Positions 16,995-29,579 of a stretch of DNA of 64,000 bases are shown here, piece by piece. The notes beneath the pieces are model-generated. The model saw only the letters and a list, made by a program, of their open reading frames with translations. It made no database searches and was not told the origin of the DNA. Within the stretch, counting starts at the first letter, position 1, and each line of letters opens with the position of its first letter. The DNA is from Sparassis latifolia. Taxonomy: Eukaryota > Basidiomycota > Agaricomycetes > Polyporales > Sparassidaceae. Where the stretch lies: assembly GCA_018466975.1 (NCBI GenBank), contig CM031556.1, positions 3,534,001-3,598,000 on the forward strand, given 5' to 3'. Both the position numbers and the translations under genes were made by a program.

Positions 16995-19900
16995 ATGGCC
17001 AACGCCGTTGCCCCTCTCCCCACCGTCGCCCCTCTTCCCCCGCCGTCATTTGTCGTAGACCTGCCTTCGCTACCCATGGCGACGAGCTCATCAACGCGGG
17101 AGTCTCGTGCTACCCACACTCCCGACGACTGCTTCGACCAGAAGGCGTGGATTGAGCATGTTGATCCTCACGTATCACCTCGAGCTGTTAGTTCCTTCAC
17201 TTTCGACGAATCTTATACCCACACCCCCGACGAGCAGATTCACGATCCAACATCAGGACCTCGAGGTACTGCTGCATCTCACCGCTGTGAATACAGGCTA
17301 ACTTGCGATCGGAACAGTGCAGAATCTGAGTTCTTCTCCCAAGTCTTCTTCGAACATGGGTTATATTCGCACGACATATTGTAGGTCCCCCAACGTTGTT
17401 GCTAGAACGCACCTAACCACAATGGCACAGCTGTTGGCAATGCCGCACTAACACCTTCGGCGCGATCTTCCTCTTCCATGCATACTCAAGTCGCGTCGAA
17501 TTATCAACAGATAGCGGACGCGCTCAAGGAGAACCCGCCCGCTTTTCTGACGCAGCCTCCACCCGTTCCTCCCAAGTCGGAATTTCGGCCTAGGGCGAGG
17601 GCGATCTGCACAGTGCCACCTTCTGACCAGCTTCGCCAAACTGTTTCTGATCCCGGTCACTCTTCCGCATCTGCCACGAGCTCCAGCAGCGTCCGCAACA
17701 CGAAGAACTATGTCTCACATACCCATTCGCTGTCCGGTCCGTCTTCTTACTCATCGAGGGTAACTTGGGCAGATGCAGTGCATTTCCCATTGTCCGGGAG
17801 TCCTCCGGCTGCCGAGGGAACGGCTGGTTCGTCTTCTTTGTCGCAGGTTGCGCCTGTCACAGGGCGTAGGAGGCTTCGCAAGCTTTCCCGTCCTGGTCCC
17901 GCATCTGTCGCTCGTACTGTTCCCAACGCTTCCGGTCCAGGCAGAAGGTCAAGCAGCAGCTCCCTTTGGCGGGCACTAAGCTTGCGGAGTACCGGCACGA
18001 GTCCCGCTTCGTGCCGATCCTCTGATTCAGGCGAGAGGCTCTCGAGAAGCGAAGATGGGCATATTTCTGGCGCATCGGTGCCTTGTCGGCCTCACCCGCA
18101 GACGCACAGCAGCAGTACCACGAGCGAGGGAACGCATTCGTCGAGCTTAAATGCTAGTTCCACGACTACTCCCATTTCTTCTGCGCTAGCTACACCTCCT
18201 ACCACACCCGAATGCGATTCGTCCTGCATGTCGCCGGTCATCGTCCCTGTACCTTCTCAGGAAATGTTCCGTTCACCATTACATTCGTCCATCGGGCTGT
18301 CCTCGATTAGTGTCAGTCCAAGGGGATCGCGCAAATTGAAGAAAAAGCGACCCCCTCACCCCCCGTCCGCTATGATGCGTTCGCTTTCAGGCAGCCCCCT
18401 CCTCGCATACAGACTTGAGGAATGTCAAAAGGTCGAGCACAGGGCCTTGATGGTTACCTCCCTCCAGTGCGGTCAGAGGCTCCGTTGGGATTCGCCATCG
18501 TAAGTTTTCGTCGTCGCGGCTACTCAGACGCTGAACGCTCTCATTATCTCAGCCGAAGGAACTGCAAGTCCAGCCGGTTTCGCTGTCGTTTACAGCTTTT
18601 GCCGAAGACAGGAAGAGGAGCTCGTCACACGCACTCTCACAACTTGCCTGGACAGGTCTCTGCTCCTCTGATCTTGCGGCGCTGACATCCCGACAAAACC
18701 AGTCACCCGAGCGTGCAGCCTTGATGGGGGACTTGGGTCCGGAGACTGGTATATTTGATCCCTACGTCGAGTACGTGAGCCGTATACCGTCGGACGCTAG
18801 GGGTTCGGTGGAGGGCAGGAGGGGCAGGGAGAAAGTCCTCGCTAATGGGCGCAAGCGGGCAGCGTCTCCCACGTGCGGGACCATCCCGTCGTCGAGGTCT
18901 TCTTCATTGTCGCATATCAACCCCGATCCTTCTATGCCTTCCACTCTTATGCGGAGACACCGACGTATGGACAGCAGCTCTACCGTAACTATGCGCCGGT
19001 GGACTATTGCGATGGCGGACGTCTCGGACGAGGTGTTGGTGGAAGAGCTCGACCGGCTGCGGAGGGAGAGCGGCAGCAGGATGAGGGGGCGTGCGGCTAA
19101 AGCTGCAAGGACTGGTGGCAGCCAGGACGGTCACGACAGCAGCAGTCGCGATGCCACAGGTAGGGCAGCGTCAGTTGTATATGGCGGCCCTGCGGGCGGG
19201 AACAACGCTCGGTCGCCGAAGCCTGGCTTCCATTTCGGCCCGAGTTATGAGAGCGATTCTGATGACGAGGTGGAGCGAGAGGACGATACTATCGATGAGG
19301 AGCACGAGATGGCTAGCCCGGAGGAAGAGGAGGAATGGAGGGCTGCACGCCGCGCTTTGCTCTGCTGTCGCGAGCTCGTGCGAACGGAGCGCAACTATCA
19401 GGCGCGCCTCAGGCAGCTGCTGGAAGCGAGTTCCTCTCATCCGATGTTCTCGCTTCTGCTCTCGTACGTTCCTGCGCTCATTGCTGTTTCTGAGGCTTTC
19501 CTGGTCCGCCTGGTCGACGATCCTTCTGCGTGGGGCGTCAGCATAGCCTTTATTAGCTGCGAAGAGGAGCTCGAGGCTGCGTATGTCGCGTGGTGCGGAA
19601 GCGTGGGTGAGTTCTTCACCGCCGATGGCGAGAAAATGAAGTGGGGGCGGAAATCGACTAGGCAGACTGACGAGGAGTTCCTTGGTGAGACCACCATCCA
19701 ATCCTTTGCGAGAACCGTGTCAACTTTCGGCGTGCGCAGCAGAAGCCAAACTGGACTCGACAGCGGCAACGGAAATACGAGGTCAATAGAGACGCGTCGG
19801 ATGTCAATGTTCTCTGGATCTGCGCCTATAGCTCCCAAGAATAGCGGTGTATTCACTGCTGCTCTCGGAACTGGCCTTGCATATGGACTTGCTCCCTCGT

Positions 19901-20371
19901 CGTCGAACGGTTCCGGCCTTGATGGATGCACTGCCGCTGTTAGCAAAGTACCATCGCATTTTTCAGGCAGCACGCTCACTCGAACTCTCAGTGCGTGGAA
20001 GCGTAGGAGCATGCCGTCTTCACTCCATAACTTGCACGTTTTCGGCCAGCCCCCTTCTCCAATTTCGCCTCAGTCTGGGACGCACGCGGGCGGTTCGAAT
20101 GGCACAGAAAAGAAATTATCCGTGCATGACCTGGTTATTCAACCTACGCAGAGGGTGATGCGATATGTGCTGCAGTATCGTGGTCAGTATTGTCGATTAT
20201 TTTTTGCTGTTACCTCAGTTGACAATCTGGTGTTGCTTAGACCTCCTGGGACACACTCCCGTCTCGAGTCCTTCGCGTGGGCTCGTTGAGCGCGCGTTGG
20301 AAAGTGCTCTCCGTATCGCGAAGAAGTGCGACCGTGCCCAAGGAAACTCGGCCTTCCTTCGGCGCCCGTAG
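16995..20371 (+). CDS. RhoGEF (Dbl-homology) protein, 1039 residues
   Basis: A guanine-nucleotide exchange factor for a Rho-type GTPase. Exons: 16995-17265, 17318-17380, 17431-18423, 18468-18499, 18553-20182, 20241-20371. The first two introns carry CTAAC branch sites. The N-terminal two thirds is long, Ser/Pro-rich and probably disordered, with acidic runs. The DH domain lies in the last third: AARRALLCCRELVRTERNYQ starts it, LSLLLSYVPALIAVSEAFL is helix 2, a long insertion follows, and VIQPTQRVMRYVLQYRDLL is the conserved last helix. The insertion inside the domain is unusually long and Ser-rich. No PH domain is seen after DH; the protein ends in LRRP. The 18424-18467 intron is the least certain. 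Confidence 0.85.
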
Positions 20372-20787
20372 CACCTTGAATCCCGCACTCGTCTTCGTCC
20401 ACGTCATATTTGCGTATACCAGCCAACGCGTTGTCTTCCAGAAGACTGCGATGCCCACCACGATGTAATACCACGATTATACACGTTCACGCATATTTTA
20501 CGACTTCACACGTTATTGCTAAAGCTTTCGTTATTTGTCCTCCCGCATCGCTGTTGTATGTGCATGTAAACCCAAGCATCCTTCATTTCTATCCATAGAT
20601 TGTATTAAATAAATATCGCAAGCTCCAAATTATTCATCGTTCAGAGCCTGTACACCGATTCCCGTACCGTATTGACAGGCTTCCTCATACAAATATACCC
20701 GTGAACGAAATTAACGCAAGATACAGATCCGAAAGAGTGCTAGATACTACAAGGTACATAAATGGTAAACATAAATGAGTACAACCA

Positions 20788-21897
20788 TCACTTGAGATTG
20801 AAGAAAGCAGGAAGACTCCGCCACAGCTCTCGTCGCTTCTTCTCTGCCATGGAACAGACGTCTCCCACGCAAGTCGTGCATGGGAGGTCGGTGAAGAGGG
20901 TATCCAATCGCGTGCAGTCATAGAGGATGTCCAGCGGATCGTCCATAGAGATGGGAGCATTCTCTTGGAAGTATCTCCAACACTCGGTGCGCGCCTTCGC
21001 ACACCCCTTTCCGCCCCGCTGACATCGTAGACCGAAGATATCCGTTCCAATGTCCCGGGTGTATGCGGCGAGGAGTTTCTGTCCATGGACTAAACGCATG
21101 AGGTCGCGCTTGTCCAACAGACGCCACCGCGCCGTGCGCGCCCCGAACCGCAGATGCTTCCCCGGGTTCGCGCGATATGCGTCCCAGTCCGCGTCGGTGC
21201 TGAGAAGGGCGAGATGGTAGAACGCGGCTGGGAGGATGCTCGACACATTGTAGTCTGAGGCGATGCGGATGGCAGACGCGGGCTCGGGGAGTCGGTCGTC
21301 GAGGTAGAGGCCGTTCACTTTGCCGGTGAATTGGAGACTATGCTCTGATTTGAGCAGGACGCTTTCGACGCGGCGCGCATCCCACTGGGCGAGGGTCTGA
21401 GGCCAGTCAGCCTCGAGGTTCTGTACGATGCGGGCGCGCAGGGCATCGCACTCGTACTTGATCGCAAGCTTCAGCGTGCCCTGCACGAGTACTGGGGTAT
21501 CTGGATTGAAGCGTTTGTAGGCACTCCCCTTTCAAAGTGGAAGTGCGGATGGTCAATGTGCGTGCACAGCTACAAGATAACGTCACCAGACAAACAGGAC
21601 ATACAGGGGGTCGTATAACACGCCAAGAAAGCTTGCAAGATCTTCGGCACTGTCCTGCATCTGAACATGGACAACTCCTGCATATGTTTCCGCTATGATA
21701 TCCTCCGAGTAGGAGGCTTTCAGAGGAGGGATTGCGAACATATCTGCAAGCACTGGCGAATGCCTGCATAGGATCGACTGGTGGACCCGGAAATATTGAC
21801 GACTACCATCCTCTCTAGAAAGAGCGGATAAAACGACATTGCCGTCGTCGAAGTACAACGTCGGATGATGTTGTTCTGGATCGCAGGAGTACATCAT
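20788..21897 (-). CDS. BTB/POZ domain protein
   Basis: A protein of about 342 residues from two exons (21897-21605, 21523-20788). The N-terminal BTB fold shows HHPTLYFDDGNVVLSA, FRVHQSILCRHSPVLADMF and the conserved LGVLYDP. The second half continues LVQGTLKLAIKYECDALR, RIVQNLEADWPQTLAQWD and two Cys-rich spots (LRCQRGGKGC, LPCTTCVGDVC). Basidiomycetes carry many BTB proteins of this form; partners are unknown. An intron-like ATAATAG with CTAAC branch site sits about 40 bp upstream of the chosen ATG, so an extra 5' exon is possible. Confidence 0.8.
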
Positions 21898-22227
21898 GGA
21901 GTTCGTCGCCTGGAACGGAGGAGAGGGACTCGGAGCTATTATATGTTAGTGGGATCATGGCAGGATCATGAACCTTCGTCCATTCATGGTGAACTCAGCT
22001 GACGGTCGATATCCAAAAGGTCGGGACAACGTCGGGCACGCGCTAACTCGTTTCCGTGGAAAGCGCTCGCCGCTCAGTAGCACGCTCGTAGTTGGTCGCA
22101 AAGGCAGTGTATTCCTCTTCTGCGACAAACATAATAGTGTACACATAATTGTCAAAGACACGAACGTCCGTCCAATCACATTGATATTACAAGCTGCGCC
22201 TAAGTGGTTTGCTAATTCCCAAAATCC
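21898..22227. other. Region between BTB gene and the NBR1-like gene
   Basis: About 330 bp. It holds the likely 5' part of the BTB gene and the 3' part of the NBR1-like gene. No further gene is supported. Confidence 0.5.
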
Positions 22228-25200
22228 CTAATCCTCCTCGGACGATGAGCTCTCATACAACATCACGTATTCAGTCTCCTGGCGAGGCTGCGCAGGTGAA
22301 ACGATGTCATGAGACCTGCTGTCCTCGTAGACGGCGTCGTCGTCGTCGTCAGAGAATGGTGACGACGGAGCGTCGATGAGTGAAGCTGACGAGTCGAAGG
22401 AACCGCTGTCAGAAGTCGGACCAGATGGAATCGTCACCGAGAGGCTGCGAGCAGTCGTTGAACGTTGCTCCACAGCGGGCTCCGAAGTAGAATGTGGCAT
22501 AATGACAGACGAAGCCGCTAGGGACTCCTCCGCAGACGAAAGCTCCGAAGTCGCACGATTCACTTCAGCTACGGTGATGCTACGCAATACTCGTCGTCAG
22601 AATGCGGTTCGCATCACAAGGAAGGTGTACATACTCGACCCAAACACTGTGGCCGAACAGGTTGCCCTTCCCATCGTCGAGTCGCCAATAACTCACGTAC
22701 TTGCCAGGGATCTCGGGAGCCTAAAAGACGATGAACAACAACCCAGAAGTTGACTGAAAGCGAGGACAGACCTTCATTTCGCCCGCTACAACTTCTACCT
22801 CTGCACTCGATTTGACAGCGCCAACTTTCACCTTTCGAGGAGCATCTCCATGAGAGCCCAAACGATCGCCAGCGACGAACACCAACTCCGTCGTCTCAGG
22901 CCAATCACTCATGCCTGGATTGATCATCCGCCACGACTTGACGAACTCCGCACCAGGAGGAAACACCTGCCCGTCAGGGATATTGTTGTCCGAAATGAAA
23001 CTGGCGAACAACGGTGCTTGCAATTCAGCCGGGACCGCGTAAGTAAACCCAGTCACCTCATTCGAGGGCCGCGGCATTCCGAGATAGTCGCTCAGACGGT
23101 CCCTATCGTCAATGGTGTCAGCTCCCAGAGGCCTGCAAAGCAAGGGCTCGCCAACTAACGGCGATTCTTCAACTGCTGCATGCACGTCCGCATCATCCGT
23201 CGGGCCCGTCTTGGCACTATCCTTGGGTTCTTCGACGTGCATCGCGCCAGGCATAGCCACTTCAGAAGCAACAGAATGCTCTACTGTCCCGGTAGGAGTC
23301 GGTGGCTGGAGGAGGTGCTTCAACATCGACGTCAGCTCGGGCCACAAATCTCGCCACTCATTGTTGTCCACGGGCCCTAGGCGAGGAACAGAATTGGTCG
23401 AAGTGTTGGATGCGGGGCCATCTGACGGTGTAGTGAGCCCGCCCAACGACGTCTCAGTGCCGATCTGCGATCCCTTATCATTTGAGTCATCGACGTCAAT
23501 CAAGCGATCCACCAAAGAAGAAACGGGATGTTCCACGGCGGCGTGCACGTCACGGTTCGTCGCCACTTGCGCAGCGACAATCTCCAAAGGTGGCACATCA
23601 AGAGGAACAGAGTAGTCGACGAGCGCCACATAGGGGACACTTGCTGAAGACGCCTCAGGCTCGTAGGGGACGAATGTTACAGGAGATAGTGGAATCAAAG
23701 GCGGTATGTCTGTATCCACGAGAATCGAATCAGGTTTGTCTAAAAGCCCAAGCGAATCATCGCTTCCACGTTTATTACCATTCATCGCCTGGACAGTCGA
23801 GAGAAAGTGCGAGTCCAATGCATGCTCGGCAGCCGTTGGAACCTGGGCTACATGTTCCTTTGCAGTCCCCTGCTCGCGGTGTTTATGCATGTCCTGAGCG
23901 AGAGAGGTAAAGTGCATATTCAACCGCTGTTCTGCGCTCGATGGCTCCGCTTCAGCAGCATCGATTATAGGCGCCTCGTGTTGGATGCCGCGCATCTCTT
24001 CAGCAGATGAAATGAACTGCGCATCCAGCCGCCGCTCTGCGCTCGATGGTTCCGTTGCAGTGAGATCGATTATGTGCGGTTGCCAGCCCTGCTTGCCACG
24101 CATCTTCTCGGCCAACGAGAGGAATTGAGTATCCAACCGTTGCTCGACGCTCAATGACGTCGAGTCGGCAGCGACCTTTGTGAGCGCCTCCTTGGTGTCA
24201 CGACGTTGCTGAGCGTCGGACAGAAAGACTGAGCCAAAGTGGCGTTCCGACGTTGACTGAGTGCTGTTACTATCAACTTTGGCGACGATAGGCTCCCGGT
24301 ACTTCTCTCGACACGTAGTAACCTCGGGTTCTGTGCGAAAGGCCCCTTCAGCGAGAAATCTGCGGACGGTGGGCACGGAGGTGTGAGGGTCCTTCATCTT
24401 GAGGAGGGGATGCGTGAAGGGATGAACTGGAATGGGGAGGGCCTCACAAGCCTGGCAAAGGTCAAAGTCTACGCAAGAGTCATGCATGCACTACAGAATG
24501 AAGTCAGTTACTTCTAATTATGCCAGAGACTACAAGATTAAAGTACTCGCCTTGTATCTGACACCGACGATGCGAGATTTGCAGACATTGCACGTAGCAG
24601 AATGAAGAGCTCCGCCGACGTCGCGGACCTAGACGTGGCTTAGTGCCCGAGACATAGCGCACATTAAGACACGCACCATGAGACAATCCGGCTTGCTTAT
24701 CTTGACGAAACCGTGACCAGGATGCTGCTCCTCAGTAATCCTGTAGCTTCACGATGAGTCACCTTGTCGCTGCCGAACAACGAAGACTTACTGGAAGCAC
24801 ATTGAGCACGTGTCAAAGTCCGGGCAAGTTAGGCATTTCTGTGCGAAATGTCACTATTCGCACATCATGAAATCAAAGTCAACGGAGACGCACGTAGCGG
24901 TCGCCGCGAATGCGCGAGTCGCACAGATTGCAAACGGCATTATGGACAACCGGCTCCACAGGCGTAGTTGAGCCTCTCCTGGAAGGAGATCTTTGAGGTC
25001 GCGGTGGAGTCCACGACGACGGTGTGCGCTCGCCATGCCCGCTGAACACGGTATGCACAATGACTTCACCTGGGCGATCAATCGCGAAGAATTCATGCTG
25101 CAATGAGTGCTGAGCGCGGGTCTCTGCTGTGTTGTAGCATTCACTGCACAAGTCGAAGTCAGGACAGTCCAAGCACTTGTGCCGCACTCCCACAACCTCC

Positions 25201-27720
25201 CGTGCGCACATGTCACAGATAACGTTTTTGTGTACCAAGGGCGCTGTGGTGGAAGCGGGCGAAGCGGCAACAGGAGCAACCTCAGCGCGACGTTGCTCGC
25301 GCGCACGGTTGTAGTCGTCTTTGTTCCAGGGAACCTCGATGGGGAAGAAGGCGTGCGAGAGAGAATGCTTCTCGCGTTGACTAGGGGCAGAGAAGCATGA
25401 GGAGCACAAGTCGTAGTCTGGCAGCGGAGATGAGTGCGAATAACATAAGATATCCAGCTAAAAAAAACTTACCAGCACAGTCCAAGCACTTGAATCTGAC
25501 ACCAGATATATCTTCATCACAAGCATCACACACCATACCAGGATGAATGGGATGGCGCTCAGCCCGAGCACGCGCATATGGACCAAAGTTGCACGGTGTA
25601 TCGATTGGGAAGAATGCATGCTGAACGGAATGACGCCCTCTTGCATCCGGAGAAGACATGCAAGCACTGCAGAGATCATAATCTGGGGAACAGAAGGCAC
25701 ATGAATTGCAACGCGTGATGTAAGAGTCATTAAAGACGCACCTTTACAATCGAGACACTTATACCTAACACCAAGGAACGCGGACTTATGGCATGCATCG
25801 CATGTAATGCCCACATGCCTCATTTCCTGGCCCGTAGTCTCCTGTGGATTAATGGGAGGTAGTGCAGGTGAGAATACCCTACGTCCAGGAGGACCAAAGC
25901 GTGAGGGATGCGCAACGAACGATCCTGGCATTGGCACTTCATCCACATTACACTCACGAGACGTAGCGGTTGTGGTAGGTTCAGCAGGTGAGAACATCCG
26001 AGGAAGATTAGACGTCGTCCCAGGGGATGGCGTTGATGAATGAGGGTAATAGCCACCTACGATATCTGGGTATTTGCCTCCCATCCGCAACCTTTCGTCT
26101 TCGTTCTGCAAATCGGACGCTTCACGGACGGAGATAGGTGAGTGTGGGAAGAGCGTGCGGAACTGGCGACGCCTCTCCAGTCTCTCATCCGCATCCTGCG
26201 CCATCGGCGTCGCGGGATCAGAGCCGAGGACAGAATGATACTCACGCCTTCTCTTCATCCTTTCCTCGTCGCTCAAGCCGTTCCAGATGGGTTCTGATAG
26301 CACAGGCGCGAGAACATTACGATAGACGTGTCTCCTCACTCTCTCGTCTTCACTCGGCATACCAGACGACAAACCGCAAGACCCATTCAACAGAGAGCGA
26401 TACTGGCGTCTCGTTTTCAGCCTTTCCTCTTCATTCCCGGTATCCATCGGGACAGAGCGCACGGAGCTCCGCGAGGGAGCGCCCGATGCCCAATCGTCTC
26501 CGAACGCCGTTTTCATTGTGCGGTCGAGGTCGCTGATGAAAGTAGCCATTAAGTCCTTGACTTCCATCTTCCCCTGAGTGACAGAGCAGCAATAGTTCAC
26601 CGCAGAGCGAGATGACGTGGCAGGGATAGAATGTGTCTGTGAAATATACTGCGGAGGCGCTTCGGGCTGCTCCATCGATTGCTGATGCGCCACTGCGGGC
26701 TGCGCACACTCCGTCTGCGGCGTGAGGTTGGCGGAACGGACAGCGGGGGACGACATTATCACATCCGTGTCAACGCGATGGCCTTTCGATCCTTCCTGCA
26801 GTTGTAAGACACCTGCCGAGGGGTAAAGAACGGGAGGTGGTGGAGAGGGCCGTGGCCATGGTGCAAGTGGGGGATCTTGGTACACCCAATAAGCTGGCTG
26901 AGAGGGGGCACTCATCTTGTCCACCAATCGAGGATAGCTCGACCCGCATCTTTCAGAGCCGTCATGACCTGCATTAGCGCCTGTAGGCAGCGACGTGACC
27001 TTGGGAACGTCATCGTTAGAGAGTAGGTCAAAGAGAGACGGTCTGAGAGGGGCGTGTGGTGTGGATGCAGAACTACATCGAGACAAGGGCCTTTGCGGCA
27101 AAGGCCTCGAGGACGACTCTGGCTGTCTGGGAATTGCCGACGAAGTCGACGGGGACGATGAGAAGGTGACACCGTTGCGACTCGTCGTACGCTCGCGGAT
27201 TCTATCGAGGAGAAACTTGCGATCATCTCGCTCCTTCCGGGTGTTAATAAGCCTATCCATGGTCTCCACGAATGTAGTAGAGCTCTGGGCGCTCCCAGAA
27301 GGACTTGCACCGACATCGCTGGTGACACTCGGTACAAGGAGACTGCTATTGCTGGCGCTGGGAGACTTGTGCGGGGTCTCGTCGTACACGGAGAACCTCA
27401 GTAAAGCTCCTGGCCATTCACGCCCCTGATAAGGAGCAATGTGGGCATTGTACTCGTCGGCCGAATGGGCCTCCATCCCAATGAGAATGCGTTGGTTATT
27501 GGAATTAGGTGAGAAGAGAAGTTTAGATAAATAGTAAGAATGCGAGATAGGGAAGACCCTGTAAAGCTGCAAGAGGTATTGTGAGGCTGCGACTCGGGGG
27601 ATAAGGGGTGATGACGACGCATACCTGATGAAACAGCTGTTCGAAAGAGGGAAATACAGCGGGGTCAGCAAAAGAAAACTTGCGGGTTTCGCTTCTGTAT
27701 GTTGCCTTGACAGTGAACAT
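22228..27720 (-). CDS. NBR1-like selective autophagy receptor: PB1, five ZZ fingers, NBR1 (FW) domain
   Basis: Cargo receptor for selective autophagy or vacuolar targeting. The start ATG (27720) opens a PB1 domain (MFTVKATYRSETRKFSF; after an intron LYRVFPISHSYYLSKLLFS). A long Ser/Pro-rich linker follows with five repeated DEER...RR..Y..L units at about 26450-26040. Then come five ZZ zinc fingers: CDACHKSAFLGVRYKCLDC, CDACDEDISGVRFKCLDC, CDMCAREVVGVRHKCLDC, CNLCDSRIRGDRY then KCLTCPDFDTCSMC, and CNVCKSRIVGVRYK then CVDFDLCQAC. A second repeat (E.RLD.QF.S.A..M) lies at 24260-23780. Near the C-terminus is the four-tryptophan domain (FVKSWRMINPGMSDWP, YWRLDD, HSVWVDI). The tail is acidic and ends in SSSSEED. 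At least ten introns; most ZZ domains are interrupted by one. Confidence 0.9.
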
Positions 27721-27861
27721 GGTAGTGCACAGCAACGGGTCCGAGGGAGGATGTCGGAGTAAGAGGGAACCGCAGAGAGCGTAGACGCGCACGCGTCGTA
27801 CTTATGATGCTGCGTAGGCGCCCGCTCCTATAATGGGCTGCACCATCACGTGCTCAACGCC
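27721..27861. promoter_or_regulatory. Divergent promoter of NBR1-like and ABZ2-like genes
   Basis: The two start codons on opposite strands are 141 bp apart. No clear TATA box is visible. Confidence 0.5.
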
Positions 27862-28722
27862 ATGTCTCCAGACTTCGACCTACTCTCTTCCATCCGCTAC
27901 GATCACTCCTTGCGAGACCTACAGTGGAATACCCTCGCCAATGGAGGCATCCAGTCTCCCTACCTCCTCCTCAGGTATCATCTGGACAGGTTGCTCGATG
28001 CAGCAGAACAGCATGGATGGCAATTCCTGCGCTTTATCACGCATGATAGCTTGAAGATTGCTTGCGATGATGCCGTTCGCGATGCGTCCTCTGATCTCGC
28101 GGTGCCAAGCAGCACTTTCAAGGTGAGTACACCCTTTTCGATTATCCTTATGTTCTTCAATGTTATTGATGCGGTGACGCAGATCCGCATTATCGTCACC
28201 CGCGCAGGCGTCCTGAAGGCTTCAGCTGCTCCTGTACCGCCGTTGTCCTCTCTGGATCCCGGCTGCGCGTCGCTGGAGGCTGTCATCCACGATCCTCTGC
28301 CTTCTATATTTGAACCACTTTTGACCATCTGTCTTGATACCGAACCGACACCTTCAAGTGTCTTCACTCGGACGAAAACCACTCATCGACCGCATTATTC
28401 CGCCGCCCGTAATCGTTTAGGAGTACCTCCTCTCCCATCTCCCTCGACGAAAGACGTTCTTCTTTACAATCCATCGGGAGAGCTTACTGAAACTTCTATA
28501 CGAAACATTGCCTTTCTCCGTGGTTCACCCGCGCGATGGGTGACCCCCCATTCTTCGACGGGTTGTCTTTGCGGAGTGATGCGCCGATGGCTTCTGGAAC
28601 AAGGGAGAATCGTCGAAGCCTCTGAAGGAGAACTTCGCCTAGGCAATCTTGTAGATGGAGAGTACGTGCTGACTTTTAACGGTGTTGAGGGTTGTCGCTT
28701 GGGTCGGATCAACATGGTGTAA
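27862..28722 (+). CDS. Aminotransferase class IV protein, ABZ2-like (aminodeoxychorismate lyase)
   Basis: Predicted PLP-dependent fold-type IV enzyme, related to fungal 4-amino-4-deoxychorismate lyase, which makes p-aminobenzoate for folate. Two exons with a 60-bp intron after SSTFK (GTGAGT...ACGCAG). The N-terminal part has SPYLLLRYHLDRLLDAAEQH. The family motifs are in the second half: EPTPSSVFTRTKTTHR, which includes the PLP-binding Lys, and DVLLYNPSGELTETSIRNI and GCLCGVMRRWLLEQGRIVEA. The ATG at 27862 is the first in frame. The intron length is divisible by three, so read-through would also be open. Other activities in the class IV family cannot be excluded. Confidence 0.8.
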   Translation: MSPDFDLLSSIRYDHSLRDLQWNTLANGGIQSPYLLLRYHLDRLLDAAEQHGWQFLRFITHDSLKIACDDAVRDASSDLAVPSSTFKVSTPFSIILMFFNVIDAVTQIRIIVTRAGVLKASAAPVPPLSSLDPGCASLEAVIHDPLPSIFEPLLTICLDTEPTPSSVFTRTKTTHRPHYSAARNRLGVPPLPSPSTKDVLLYNPSGELTETSIRNIAFLRGSPARWVTPHSSTGCLCGVMRRWLLEQGRIVEASEGELRLGNLVDGEYVLTFNGVEGCRLGRINMV

Positions 28723-29579
28723 TGCTCTTTGTAGGGTGTTGCTGTGTAACTGTAAGCTATGGAATGGGCACCAAAAATTGAAATACGTAAATTCGCTGCA
28801 AACATCCGAACGGTTTGTAAATTTATGACTGCACATCTTGGCGGTGCAAGACTCGGACCCAGGCCTGATTGGTTCACCGATTGCATCATCTCAATGGATC
28901 CACACTTACAGCGAGAGTAAGGTAGAGCACCCCCGTCGTAGCTGGTGTCGGCTACAGTTTGTCTTTCATAACCAGGGATCCGCGAGCTGAAGACGGGGGA
29001 GTATCGGACCTTCCGTACTTGATGCATGATGACAGGGACCGGGAGTTTGTTCCTACGAGCTACTGGCTCACCGGAGCGAATCACCAGAGCTGCGAGTCGT
29101 GGAGAGCGTGTCGAGCAGCCTCTGCTTTTTGAATGCTACTTCGGAGAATAATTGCATAAATTTTGCTGAGCAGTAACGAATATACAGGCTGCTGGACACT
29201 TACATTAAACACGCCCATCGTCGAGACATTTCAGGGTGCATTACATCGGTCGGCAGGCAAGGGGTTGGGAGCTCTTGACGTATGCCACTGTCTGTCCTCC
29301 AAAGTTATTATCATAGGAATTATTGTCTTGGTGAAGTATGTTTCCCATCTAGGACCATCCATGTCTGTTGGCAGGATTCTACATAAGATGATGATTTGAC
29401 CGTGACGAAAGCTAACACAGCACTTGCCGTATCCGGCCAGAGGAGTTGGTGATCCATAATCTGGCCAGTACTTCTTGCGCCGGGGGACCAGCGGCGAACT
29501 GGCAGACTCTGTTCCTAGTGTTAAGCTACTCAAAACGACTTGCTGTGTATATCATCCTCTGCAGTGCTGCACTCTCAAT
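28723..29579. other. Intergenic region, nothing recognised
   Basis: About 850 bp without a supported gene or RNA. It should contain the promoter of the MATH-BTB gene at 29580. Confidence 0.45.

Noticed and set aside
18661..18706. Possible intron with GTCTCT donor and ACCAG acceptor in the RhoGEF gene
   Set aside because: Splicing would break the frame, whereas reading through keeps a continuous coding sequence.
22376..23910. Plus-strand open frames opposite the NBR1-like gene
   Set aside because: They mirror the coding strand with the FW domain and have no motifs of their own.
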